A stretch of 64,000 nt of DNA from an uncultured Coriobacteriaceae bacterium. GTDB taxonomy: Bacteria; Actinomycetota; Coriobacteriia; Coriobacteriales; Atopobiaceae. The stretch is taken from the NCBI GenBank assembly GCA_902777325.1, contig CACYTH010000023.1, positions 1 to 64,000 on the forward strand, given 5' to 3'. Of this stretch, positions 7,820 through 15,660 are shown in pieces. Position 1 is the stretch's first letter. Each line of letters starts with the position of its first letter. The notes under the pieces were generated by a model, which was given only the letters and a program-made list of their open reading frames with translations, was not told where the DNA came from and did no database searches. The position numbers and the translations under genes are program-made.

Positions 7820-10264
7820 ATGTCTCCGCTCAACAAGCGCCTGCCGCGCGACTTCCGCAACAACCTAGGCAAGTACCTGGGCATCTTCCTGCTCTTTCTG
7901 TTTGCCATCGCCATGGGCTCCGGCTACCTGTCTGCCGCGCACAGCATCGAGGTGATACAGGACGGCCTGCACGAGCGCGCCAACGTGGAGGACTTCCACT
8001 TTGCCACGCAGTTCGAGATGGCCAAGAGCTCTCTCGAGGCCGTGGAGGAGATGGGCTGTACCATCTACCCGGACTTCACGGCCGACGTCCCCATGCACGT
8101 GTCCGGCGACGAGCGCGACATGAACTGCCGCCTCATCAACCAGGACAATCGCGTGGAGGTCAACAAGGGCTACTACTTTGAGGGGCGCGCGCCCAAGACC
8201 GACGGCGAGATTGCCGTCGATCGCGTCTGGAGCACCAACAACGACGTGCGCGTGGGCGACACGCTCGACATCAACGGGCGCGACGCCCAGGTGGTGGGCA
8301 TCATGTCGATGTCCGACTACGAGTGCCTGATGGAGAAGAACACCGACATGCTGTTCAACTCCACCACCTTCACGATCGCCCTGGTCACCCCCGAGGGATT
8401 CCAGGCGTTTGCGGGCAGCAAGAGGGACTATCGCTATGACGGCGTGCTTGACGACCGCACGATGGACTTGGTGGCGCACACCGACTTCGAGCGTGACATG
8501 GCCGACCTGCTTGCCGACAAGGGCGAGGTGCTGACCGACCTCGTGGACTACGAGTTTGACAACAAGGCGATCTTCTTTGCCGCAGACGACGTGGAGAGCG
8601 ACCAGGTGATGTGGCAGGTGCTGGTGGGCCTGCTGGTGGTGATCATGGCCTTTGTCTTCGTGGTGCTCACCAACGCCACCATCGAGCAGGAGTCTGCCGT
8701 CATCGGCACGCTGCTTGCCTCGGGCTACCGCAAGCGCGAGATCATCGGCCACTACATGGTGCTGCCCACCATCATCGGCGTTCTGGGCTGTGCGGCGGGC
8801 AACGTCTTGGGTCTCACCTACATGAGCGGGCCGATGCAGCGCCTGTACTATGGCTCGTACAGCCTGCCGCCCTACGAGTACAGCTTCAGCCCCGACGTGT
8901 TTGTCTTCACCACGATCGTCCCCTTCCTGCTGCTCGAGGTGGTTACGCTGATCGGGCTCATGCGCAAGCTGCGCTTTACCCCGCTGGCGTTCCTGCGTCG
9001 CGAGATCGCGAGCCGCAGCCGACGCAACACCCTTCCGCTGCCCGAGTTCTTGGGCTTTGTGCACCGCTTCCAGCTGCGCGTGTTCCTGCGCAACCTCAGC
9101 CACTTTGTGGTGCTGTTCTTTGGCATCTCGTTCTGCAGCCTCTTTCTGCTGTTTGGCCTGTGCCTCATGCCCGTGATCAGGCACTACACCGAGATGCTCA
9201 CCTCCGACGTGGTGGCCAACCACATCTACCTGCTCAAGGCCCCGCTCGAGCTGGAGGGCACCGAGGAGCAGCGCCGGGCCTACGCTGCGGTGGAGCAGCT
9301 GATGGAGACCGACGACCCGCTGAACGACCTCGGCTTTGTGGGCTACGCCCGCTCTATCCTGCGCACGATGGACATCGACGAGGACGCCCATCCCGTCAAC
9401 ACCACCGACAATGGCGCCGAGAGAATCGCCCAGGCGGAGAAGTTCGCCGCCATGTCGCTTGAGGTCAAGCATGTGGTCACCGACAGCTCGGAGGAGATCA
9501 CCGTCTATGGCATCGACCAGGGGTCGCGCTACTGGGGCGATGTCGACGTGAGCGACGGCGCCGTGGTGGTGGGCACCGGACTCTCGCAGAAGTGCCGCCT
9601 CAAGCCCGGCGACACGCTGACCCTCACCGATAAGTACACCAACAAGGCCTACGAGCTCACCGTGACGAGCATCTGGGGCAGCTCGGCCAACATGAACGTG
9701 TACATGGACCGCATTGCCCTCAACCGGATGATTGACGAGGACGACGACAGCTTTGCCGGCTATGCGAGCGACGAGGAGCTGGCCATCGATGCCCGCTACC
9801 TTGCCACCGACATCACGCCGGAGGCCATGAGCTCCTCGGCCGACCAGATGGAGCGCTCCTTTGGCGACATGATGGGCATGGTGGTGGCCTTTGCCATCCC
9901 GGTCTACCTCATCCTCGTGTACCTGCTGACCAAGACGGTCATCGACCGCTCAAGCCGTTACATCAGCTACATGAAGGTCTTTGGTTACCACGACGGAGAG
10001 ATCTCGCGCCTGTACGTGCGCGCCATCACGGTGACGGTCATGGTGAGCCTGGTGGCGAGCCTGCCGTTTGTCATCTGGCTCTGCGACGTGTTTGTCGGCC
10101 TGGTGATGGACCGCTACTCGGGCAACCTCGAGCTCTACATCGAGCCGTCGCTGATGGCGGAGGTCGTGGCCATTGGCGCCGTGGCGTACCTGGTGGTGGC
10201 TGCGGCTCACATCTGGCACATCCGGCGCGTCAGCCTCTCGGAGGCCATGAAGGTGCAGGAGTAG
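7820..10264 (+). CDS. FtsX-like ABC transporter permease
   Basis: An 814-residue permease. It has an N-terminal membrane segment (about 20-40), a large extracytoplasmic domain (45-250), a first FtsX block of three segments (about 260-390), then a further segment near 425. A second extracytoplasmic domain (450-690) follows, and a final FtsX block (695-805). This is the long duplicated form common in Gram-positive anaerobes. It is the partner of the ATPase just upstream (6-base gap) and completes the operon. A palindromic repeat follows directly. Confidence 0.88.
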   Translation: MSPLNKRLPRDFRNNLGKYLGIFLLFLFAIAMGSGYLSAAHSIEVIQDGLHERANVEDFHFATQFEMAKSSLEAVEEMGCTIYPDFTADVPMHVSGDERDMNCRLINQDNRVEVNKGYYFEGRAPKTDGEIAVDRVWSTNNDVRVGDTLDINGRDAQVVGIMSMSDYECLMEKNTDMLFNSTTFTIALVTPEGFQAFAGSKRDYRYDGVLDDRTMDLVAHTDFERDMADLLADKGEVLTDLVDYEFDNKAIFFAADDVESDQVMWQVLVGLLVVIMAFVFVVLTNATIEQESAVIGTLLASGYRKREIIGHYMVLPTIIGVLGCAAGNVLGLTYMSGPMQRLYYGSYSLPPYEYSFSPDVFVFTTIVPFLLLEVVTLIGLMRKLRFTPLAFLRREIASRSRRNTLPLPEFLGFVHRFQLRVFLRNLSHFVVLFFGISFCSLFLLFGLCLMPVIRHYTEMLTSDVVANHIYLLKAPLELEGTEEQRRAYAAVEQLMETDDPLNDLGFVGYARSILRTMDIDEDAHPVNTTDNGAERIAQAEKFAAMSLEVKHVVTDSSEEITVYGIDQGSRYWGDVDVSDGAVVVGTGLSQKCRLKPGDTLTLTDKYTNKAYELTVTSIWGSSANMNVYMDRIALNRMIDEDDDSFAGYASDEELAIDARYLATDITPEAMSSSADQMERSFGDMMGMVVAFAIPVYLILVYLLTKTVIDRSSRYISYMKVFGYHDGEISRLYVRAITVTVMVSLVASLPFVIWLCDVFVGLVMDRYSGNLELYIEPSLMAEVVAIGAVAYLVVAAAHIWHIRRVSLSEAMKVQE

Positions 10265-10393
10265 CTACGCTCGGGAACGGTGCGGGAACCCGCTTCCCTC
10301 ATCGGGACAACATGTTGGGAAACAGTGGAACAAAGGACCCATTTTCCCGTGAAGGGAGACGGGTACCTGTCTCCTGTTTCCCGAGCGTGGTAG
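10265..10393. repeat. palindromic intergenic repeat (family A, diverged)
   Basis: The ends form an imperfect inverted repeat: CTACGCTCGGGAAC at 10265 against GTTTCCCGAGCGTGGTAG ending at 10393. Inside is a second hairpin, GGAGAC (10355-10360) with GTCTCC (10369-10374), built around GGTACC. It fills the gap between the permease gene and the next HAD gene. The GGGAACAGGTACCTG style resembles REP-like hairpin elements. A terminator role for the ABC operon is possible. Confidence 0.6.
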
Positions 10394-10426
10394 GGTTGTC
10401 AGAGTAGCCAAACAGAGAGGATCCCC

Positions 10427-11281
10427 ATGATCAAGCTGGCGCTCACCGACCTCGATGACACGCTTATCCGCAACGGCCTGCCCAGCGCAACCGACCACGC
10501 CATCGCCGGCATCAACGCGATGCTTGCGGAGGGGCTGCACTTTGGCCCCGTCTCCGGCCGCATCCCCAACGACATGGACTGGATGTTCGCCGGCCACAAG
10601 GAGTGCTATGCCACCGGCGCCTACTGCAACGGGCAGATGATCTACGTCGACGGCGAGCTGGTGCGCGAGGAGCAGGTTGCCGCCGAGGAGCTCAACCGTC
10701 TGGCCGACTGGCTCGCGCGCACCGACCGCGGCATTCTCACGATGTTCGACGTGCACCATGGCGACATCAAGACGGCCGGCTACTTTGTCACGCCCGATGA
10801 CGCGCACGCCGAGCGGATGCTCGGCAGCTTTGGCGCCGCCAAGCGCTACGTGCACCGCCTGGACGAGCCGGCCTACACCAAGGCCAACATCCACGTGACG
10901 GGAGACCGCGCCCGCCAGACCGAGACGCGCGACATCATGCGCGAGCAGTTTACCGAGATGGACTTCGTCTTTCCCAGCCTGACGGCCCCGCTGGTGGACA
11001 TCTCCCCGCACGGCTGGAGCAAGGGCAGTGCCGTGGAGGTCCTGGTGGAGGAGCTGGGGATCACGATGGACGAGGTCGCCACCTTTGGCGACTCGGAGAA
11101 CGACCTCTCCATGATTGAGGGCATTCCCAACAGCGTGGCGGTGGCAAACGCGGGCGAGCAGATCAAGAAGGCGGCGCGCTGGCACATTGGCGCGAGCGCC
11201 GACGATGCCGTGGCGGATGCCCTGTTTGACATCGCCGCGGCTGCCAAGACGGGTTCGATGCCGTCATTTATGCAGGCGTAG
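10427..11281 (+). CDS. Cof-type HAD-superfamily phosphatase
   Basis: A 284-residue HAD hydrolase. Motif I is degenerate in spacing but intact (DLDDTLI, residues 7-13). The type IIB cap carries VTGDRARQTETRDI. Motif III Lys lies in SPHGWSKGSAV, and motif IV is FGDSENDLSMIEG. It probably removes phosphate from a sugar phosphate or a flavin/pyridoxal-type metabolite. It is related in sequence to the HAD gene at 32370 (same NGxxxYVDGEL stretch). It starts well downstream of the repeat with GAGAGGA before ATG. A membrane protein follows ten bases later, likely in the same transcript. Confidence 0.88.
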   Translation: MIKLALTDLDDTLIRNGLPSATDHAIAGINAMLAEGLHFGPVSGRIPNDMDWMFAGHKECYATGAYCNGQMIYVDGELVREEQVAAEELNRLADWLARTDRGILTMFDVHHGDIKTAGYFVTPDDAHAERMLGSFGAAKRYVHRLDEPAYTKANIHVTGDRARQTETRDIMREQFTEMDFVFPSLTAPLVDISPHGWSKGSAVEVLVEELGITMDEVATFGDSENDLSMIEGIPNSVAVANAGEQIKKAARWHIGASADDAVADALFDIAAAAKTGSMPSFMQA

Positions 11282-11291
11282 GAGGCAAGGC

Positions 11292-11801
11292 ATGGGTATG
11301 GGCAGCAAGGTGGCCAAGGCATACGACTGGGCGCGGGACCTGGCACACAGAAGGCGGACCTTCTTTATCACGGTGGCCAGCGCAATCGCCGTGAGCCTGG
11401 TTCTGCAGGCGGTCACCATCGCGCGCAACAACTACAACCTGTGGCGCCTCTCCTTTATGGCGATCGAGCTTTCCGTCGCGTTGGTCTCGTCGTTTGCGGC
11501 CAACTACGTGCGCGGCATCGACGAGCGTGCAAGGGCCTGGGCGAGGGGCTACGTGCCCAGCGAGTCCGGCTGGCTTTACAAGCTCCTGTCGGTGCTGCCG
11601 GTGGCAACCATGCGCGCGGCAATCATGTGCGCGTGCCTCTCGATTCCCAACGCAACGCTGATACCCATCGTCATCTACCGAGAGACGGTCATGCTGCCTC
11701 CGGTGGCCGTCATCGTGCGCTTTCTGGCGGACCTGCCGCAGTGCGTGATCATCTGCACGGCCGTGACGCTGATTGTCGACTGGCTCGCTGCGCAGGACTA
11801 G
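11292..11801 (+). CDS. four-helix hypothetical membrane protein
   Basis: A 169-residue integral membrane protein with about four hydrophobic segments (near 25-45, 55-72, 100-122 and 130-160). The N-terminus is basic (SKVAKAYDWARDLAHRRR). The start chosen is ATG 11292, after GGAGGCAAGGC. Upstream in-frame sequence would read through the HAD gene. The layout is like small DUF2798-type membrane proteins, but I cannot confirm that. It lies ten bases after the HAD gene. Confidence 0.65.
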   Translation: MGMGSKVAKAYDWARDLAHRRRTFFITVASAIAVSLVLQAVTIARNNYNLWRLSFMAIELSVALVSSFAANYVRGIDERARAWARGYVPSESGWLYKLLSVLPVATMRAAIMCACLSIPNATLIPIVIYRETVMLPPVAVIVRFLADLPQCVIICTAVTLIVDWLAAQD

Positions 11802-11850
11802 GGGAGAGGGTGCGGGATTGCCTTTGGCGCGGACACTCTCTAGATAAGAG

Positions 11851-11885
11851 AAACGGCACGCCTAAGGGGGGATTGCGTGCCGTTT
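11851..11885 (+). terminator. hairpin after the HAD/membrane-protein pair
   Basis: AAACGGCACGC (11851-11861) pairs perfectly with GCGTGCCGTTT (11875-11885). It lies 50 bases after the membrane protein stop. The stem carries its own A and T tracts, so it could stop transcription on either strand. Confidence 0.65.
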
Positions 11886-11933
11886 CGAATGGGACTGTGC
11901 CCGCTTCTCTGTGAGGGGGAGAGGGTCCCTCCG

Positions 11934-12008
11934 TTGAAGTTAACTATAGTTTACTTATAATCTCCCTGAATGCAAGTAGGAATTAGAAAAAAGTTCACCT
12001 AGGTGAAC
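11934..12008 (+). promoter_or_regulatory. strong promoter with two palindromic operators
   Basis: TTGAAG (11934-11939), a 16-base spacer and TATAAT (11956-11961) form a near-ideal promoter. The spacer holds an inverted repeat around AACTATAGTT. Downstream, GTTCACCTAGGTGAAC (11993-12008) is a perfect 16-bp palindrome in the expected 5' leader. Two repressor sites imply tight control. The only gene served is the broken GIY-YIG reading frame that follows, and no regulator gene lies next to it. Confidence 0.65.
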
Positions 12009-12032
12009 AATAAATCTAAAAGAGCAGGTAGA

Positions 12033-12334
12033 ATGCCCAATTACTTTGTGTATATGGTGAGATGTGCGGGAGGCCAGCTCTACACGGGTATCACAACCGA
12101 CATTCGGCGCCGTCTGCGTGAGCATCTGTCGGGAAAGGAGCCCGGGGCCCGCTACACCCGTCTCAACCCACCCGTCGAGTTGGAGGCCCTCTGTCGGCGG
12201 AGGGACGCGCGTCGGCGTCACGCCTGGAGTATCGGATCAAGCGCCTGACTCGTGCGCAAAAGGAGGGTCTTATAGCCGACCCATCCCTCGCGGGTGAAGG
12301 CTACCTGCCGCTCTGGCCGCTCGTACGCCAGTGA
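12033..12334 (+). pseudogene. GIY-YIG endonuclease family protein, frameshifted
   Basis: The frame from ATG 12033 reads YFVYMVRCAGGQLYTGITTD, the start of a UPF0213-type GIY-YIG domain (Tyr and Gly pairs present). It then goes off frame near 12190-12200 and stops at 12248. One base would restore the other frame, which carries the rest of the family pattern (LEYRIKRLTRAQKEGLIAD) to TGA 12332-12334. The join therefore needs a single-base change. The intact product would be a small structure-selective nuclease of about 100 residues. It is either a true pseudogene or a sequencing error. Confidence 0.75.
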
Positions 12335-12338
12335 ATAT

Positions 12339-12411
12339 GCTCCACAGCGGAGTGCTGCCCACCTGCCGCAAAGCGGCGCGCAAGTAACACTCCACATCTG
12401 AGTGCTATACT
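12339..12411 (+). promoter_or_regulatory. promoter and duplicated operator of the toxin-antitoxin pair
   Basis: Two direct copies of CTCCACA-K-C-K-GAGTGCT lie at 12340-12356 and 12389-12405, 49 bases apart. Each is itself an inverted repeat (CTCC/GGAG, CACTC/GAGTG). A TATACT -10 box is at 12406-12411, touching the second copy; no good -35 is visible. The arrangement fits autoregulation by a ribbon-helix-helix antitoxin. Confidence 0.6.
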
Positions 12412-12434
12412 AGCTATACATTCGGAGGTCAGCT

Positions 12435-12866
12435 ATGGATGCTTTGATGACGACAAGAGAGCCATCGGCCGGAACTGTCACGGCTGAATCCCAAAGAGAT
12501 GGAAAGAGGCATAAGACCTTTGTGTCTCAGGTCAACGCTCGAATAGAGACGGCAGTCAAAAGCGAGGCAGACGCCGCCTTTGACCACGCAGGCGTAGCGC
12601 CAAGCGAGGCCATTCGTGCCCTCTATGCACGGGCGGCCGCGCTTGGCAGCTCGCTCAAGTCGGTGGACGATCTGGTCGTGAGCTCTTCTGATGACGCTAA
12701 TGCCGTGAGGTCTCGAGAAGCCGCATTCGAGCGTGCGGCGCATGCCTTCGGGGACATGCTCGAACGCTATGGCTTCTCGGTCGATATCGGGGGCTTTGAG
12801 CCCATGACCGAGGACGAGGTAGAGGATTCGTTCTATCAGGACTATCTGGCAGATGGTGCGTTATGA
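12435..12866 (+). CDS. RelB/DinJ-family antitoxin
   Basis: A 143-residue protein. The N-terminal tail (1-30) is polar. A RelB/DinJ ribbon-helix-helix follows (about 33-75), with VNARIETAVKSEADAAF and VAPSEAIRALYARA. The C-terminal half (80-143) is acidic and probably wraps the toxin. It binds DNA as a dimer and neutralises the PIN protein encoded next, with which it overlaps by four bases (ATGA). It is longer than usual DinJ (about 85 residues). Starts with GGAGGTCAGCT before ATG 12435. Confidence 0.82.
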   Translation: MDALMTTREPSAGTVTAESQRDGKRHKTFVSQVNARIETAVKSEADAAFDHAGVAPSEAIRALYARAAALGSSLKSVDDLVVSSSDDANAVRSREAAFERAAHAFGDMLERYGFSVDIGGFEPMTEDEVEDSFYQDYLADGAL

Positions 12867-13360
12867 CACATGCTGGGGAGCGCGTACTGCTTGACACCAA
12901 TGTCTGGCTCGATGCCTTCCTGCCGGAGCGGGTGGCGCGCAGCGCGGCGCATGAGCTCATATCGCTTGCGCTGCGGCTCGACGTCGACCTTCTTTACCCT
13001 GTGCACATAGTGCCGGACGTGTTCTACCTTTCGCTGATCGACGTCAAGCGCCTTCTTAAGGGGCAGGGTTCCGACGAGCTGGTTGCGCAGGCTGCGCGGT
13101 CCACGGCATGGGAGTACGTCAATGCCATGCGCAATGCGGCTACAGCCGTGGGGGCTGATGGGAGCGACGTGTGGCTTGCAAGCAAGTGGGAGCAGTTGCA
13201 CGACGACATCGAGGACAATCTGGTGCTCGCAGCCGCAAAGCGGGCAAGGGCCGACTATCTGGTGACGAGCGACATAAAACTTCTGACCCATGCCGCGCTC
13301 GCTGGCGTAGCCGCCGTCTCCCCCGAGGACATGCTTGGGGTGCTTGCGCAAGCCAAATGA
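12863..13360 (+). CDS. PIN-domain ribonuclease toxin
   Basis: A 165-residue PIN (VapC-like) protein. The first acidic residue is D11 in VLLDTNVWLDAF. A helical middle is followed by DDIEDNLVLAAAKRA and DYLVTSD, which hold the later metal-binding acidic residues. PIN toxins cut tRNA or rRNA using Mg/Mn. It overlaps the antitoxin gene and has no promoter of its own. Pairing PIN with a RelB/DinJ-type antitoxin, not with VapB, is a less common but recorded combination. Confidence 0.85.
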   Translation: MTHAGERVLLDTNVWLDAFLPERVARSAAHELISLALRLDVDLLYPVHIVPDVFYLSLIDVKRLLKGQGSDELVAQAARSTAWEYVNAMRNAATAVGADGSDVWLASKWEQLHDDIEDNLVLAAAKRARADYLVTSDIKLLTHAALAGVAAVSPEDMLGVLAQAK

Positions 13361-13379
13361 CCCTTGGTGTGGAGCCGCC

Positions 13380-14465
13380 TCAGCCGAGCCCGTACGTCTC
13401 CGCAAGAGCGGGCAAGATCTGTGCGAGCACGTCGCGATGGGCGCAGCTGCCATCGGTGAGGTAGCACACGTTCTGCCTGCGGCACCCTCCGCCGCACAGG
13501 GTCGCGTAGGGGCAGCTGGTGCAAGGCGTGCGCCGGCAATCTTCCTCGTCGATAAAACGCCGCGAGACCTCGCTTGACGTCATGTCGCGCAGCCTGTCGT
13601 GCGCGATGTTGCCCATCCGATACTCGTCCAGGCAATAGAAGTCGCAGGGGTAGACGTCGCCGTTGCCCTCGATCACGTACTGCAGCGTGCAGCGGCCGAT
13701 CATTCCGCACTGGTTGGGGACGTATCCCTCGAGCATGCCCAGCACGTTGTCAAACAGGTTGACGTACACCAGCTGCTCGTGCTGGTAGGCGCGCAGCCAG
13801 GCACGGAAGAACCCCAGATAGAAGCTCCTATAGTCGGCGGGACGCAGGCTCATGCCGTCGTCCGCGCCGCCAAGCGACGGCAGACAGGGGATGAGCTGCA
13901 CGTGCGTGAGGTCGTGGGAGAGGTAGAACTGCATGAGCTGCTTGGGCTTCTGGGCGAGCTGCCGCGTGACCACCGTGAGGATGTTCGGATCGATGTCCAC
14001 GTCCCACAGCATCTCGATGGCGCGCATCGCGCGCTCGTAGGCTCCCTCTCCCGCGCCGTCTCGGCGGAACCGGTCCGTGAGGGACCGCGGCCCATCGAGG
14101 CTTATGCCCACGAGAAAGTCGTGCTCGGCGAGAAACGCGCACCACTCCCTGTCAAGCAGCGTGCCGTTGGTCTGGAGCGCCCAGTGCGGGGTCACGCCTG
14201 GGTAGGTCTCCATCAGCCCTGCGAAGCGCCGGAACCAGTCGAGACCGGCCAGCGTGGGCTCCCCGCCCTGGAAGTTGATGGTCACGTCACCGGCAAACCC
14301 GACGGCCTCGGCGAGTCGTTCCGCCAAGATCTCGCTCATCTCGGACGTCATGATGCCGTGGCTGCCCACTTGGCGCGCTGCGGCCACATCTGCATAAAAG
14401 CAGTAGGCGCACTGCATGTTGCAGGCGGAGGACGCCGGTTTGACCATGACCGATATGCTGCGCAT
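13380..14465 (-). CDS. anaerobic sulfatase-maturating enzyme (radical SAM/SPASM)
   Basis: A 361-residue radical SAM enzyme. The [4Fe-4S]/SAM motif is C15-x3-C19-x2-C22 (CNMQCAYC). The stretch TINFQGGEPTLAG is the SAM-binding GGE. The C-terminal SPASM domain is cysteine rich (CDFYC, CTSCPYATLCGGGC), holding two further clusters. It converts an active-site Cys of a sulfatase to formylglycine without oxygen. The matching Cys-type sulfatase lies 1.2 kb away on the other strand, so the pairing is strong. The start ATG 14465 has AGGAGG just upstream. Confidence 0.92.
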   Translation of the reverse strand: MRSISVMVKPASSACNMQCAYCFYADVAAARQVGSHGIMTSEMSEILAERLAEAVGFAGDVTINFQGGEPTLAGLDWFRRFAGLMETYPGVTPHWALQTNGTLLDREWCAFLAEHDFLVGISLDGPRSLTDRFRRDGAGEGAYERAMRAIEMLWDVDIDPNILTVVTRQLAQKPKQLMQFYLSHDLTHVQLIPCLPSLGGADDGMSLRPADYRSFYLGFFRAWLRAYQHEQLVYVNLFDNVLGMLEGYVPNQCGMIGRCTLQYVIEGNGDVYPCDFYCLDEYRMGNIAHDRLRDMTSSEVSRRFIDEEDCRRTPCTSCPYATLCGGGCRRQNVCYLTDGSCAHRDVLAQILPALAETYGLG

Positions 14466-14703
14466 AGCCCCTCCTCGCGAGAAGGCTCAAGCTGATTGAC
14501 GTCCGACAAGTATACGTGGTGCCGACAGCCGCACGCCGCACGGCATGCGCCGCCATCGCCTCGTGGTGGTAAGCTACCCTTTGGCGTGGCGGCCAAGCGC
14601 ATCCCGCAGCGGGTGATGCGCGATTGTGGTCCTCATGGCGAGGCACCGGTGCCACCGAGCCACCAGCACATGTGCCACAGGTTTAGCGAGAGAGGAACGT
14701 GGC

Positions 14704-15651
14704 ATGGTTTACGACAACATCCTGGAGGCGGTGGGTCACACCCCGCTCGTCCGTCTCAACCACATACCTGGCCCCGACTGTGCCCGCATCCTGGTCAAGT
14801 TCGAGGCCACCAACGTGGGCGGCTCCATCAAGACGCGCACGGCGCTGCAGATGGTGCGCGCCGCCGAGGCCCGCGGCGAGCTCAAGCCGGGCTCCATCAT
14901 CGTCGAGCCCACGAGTGGCAACCAGGGCATTGGCCTGGCGCTCGTGGCGGCAGTCCTTGGCTATCAGGCAAAGATCATCATGCCTGACTCCGTCTCCATC
15001 GAACGCCGCCGCCTGGTGGTGCACTACGGTGCCCAGGTGATCCTTGAGCACGATGACGGCGACATCGGCGAGTGCGTGGACCGCTGCATCAAGCGGGCCC
15101 TTCAGATGGCCGAGGAGGACCCGCGTGTCTACGTTCCGCAGCAGTTCGAGAACGTCGACAACCTGTGGGCGCACCGCGAGCACACGGCGGCAGAGATCAT
15201 TGCCGACGCGGACTCGCGCATCGACGGCTTCTGCTCCGGCATCGGCACCGGTGGCACGCTCACGGGTGTGGGCCACGTGCTGCGCGCGGTCAATCCTGAC
15301 GTGCGCATCTGGGCCGTGGAGCCCGACCAGGCTGCTATTCTCTCCGGCCGCCCGGTGGGCACGCACCTGCAGATGGGCATTGGCGACGGCATCATCCCCG
15401 AGATCCTGGATACCAAGATCTACGACGACATCTGCATCGTGACCGACATCGAGGCGCTGGAGATGGCGCGCCGGCTCGCGCGCGAGGAGGGCCTGATGTG
15501 CGGCATCTCCTCCGGCACCAACGTGGTGGCCGCGCTCAAGATGGCCAAGGAGCTGGGGCCTGGCAAGACTGTCGTCACCATCGCGCCCGACACCGGCGAG
15601 CGCTACATCTCGACAAAGCTCTTCTGTGGTGAGGACGGCCTCGCGTACTAG
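14704..15651 (+). CDS. cysK: cysteine synthase family PLP enzyme
   Basis: A 315-residue fold-type II PLP enzyme. The PLP lysine is K43 in GGSIKTRTAL. The substrate loop PTSGNQGIGLA replaces the usual SGNTGI with SGNQGI. The phosphate loop is GTGGTLTG, and the PLP-nitrogen Ser region is GISSGTNV. It makes cysteine from O-acetylserine and sulfide; the Gln in the loop leaves a related donor possible. The start is ATG 14704 (GAGAGGAACGTGGC before it). The sulfatase gene follows nine bases later, so the two are one transcript. Confidence 0.88.
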   Translation: MVYDNILEAVGHTPLVRLNHIPGPDCARILVKFEATNVGGSIKTRTALQMVRAAEARGELKPGSIIVEPTSGNQGIGLALVAAVLGYQAKIIMPDSVSIERRRLVVHYGAQVILEHDDGDIGECVDRCIKRALQMAEEDPRVYVPQQFENVDNLWAHREHTAAEIIADADSRIDGFCSGIGTGGTLTGVGHVLRAVNPDVRIWAVEPDQAAILSGRPVGTHLQMGIGDGIIPEILDTKIYDDICIVTDIEALEMARRLAREEGLMCGISSGTNVVAALKMAKELGPGKTVVTIAPDTGERYISTKLFCGEDGLAY

Positions 15652-15660
15652 GAGCGCGTC

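Noticed and set aside
12863-13360. A prophage or integrative element around the toxin-antitoxin pair
   Set aside because: No integrase, attachment repeats, tRNA target or phage genes are present within the window.
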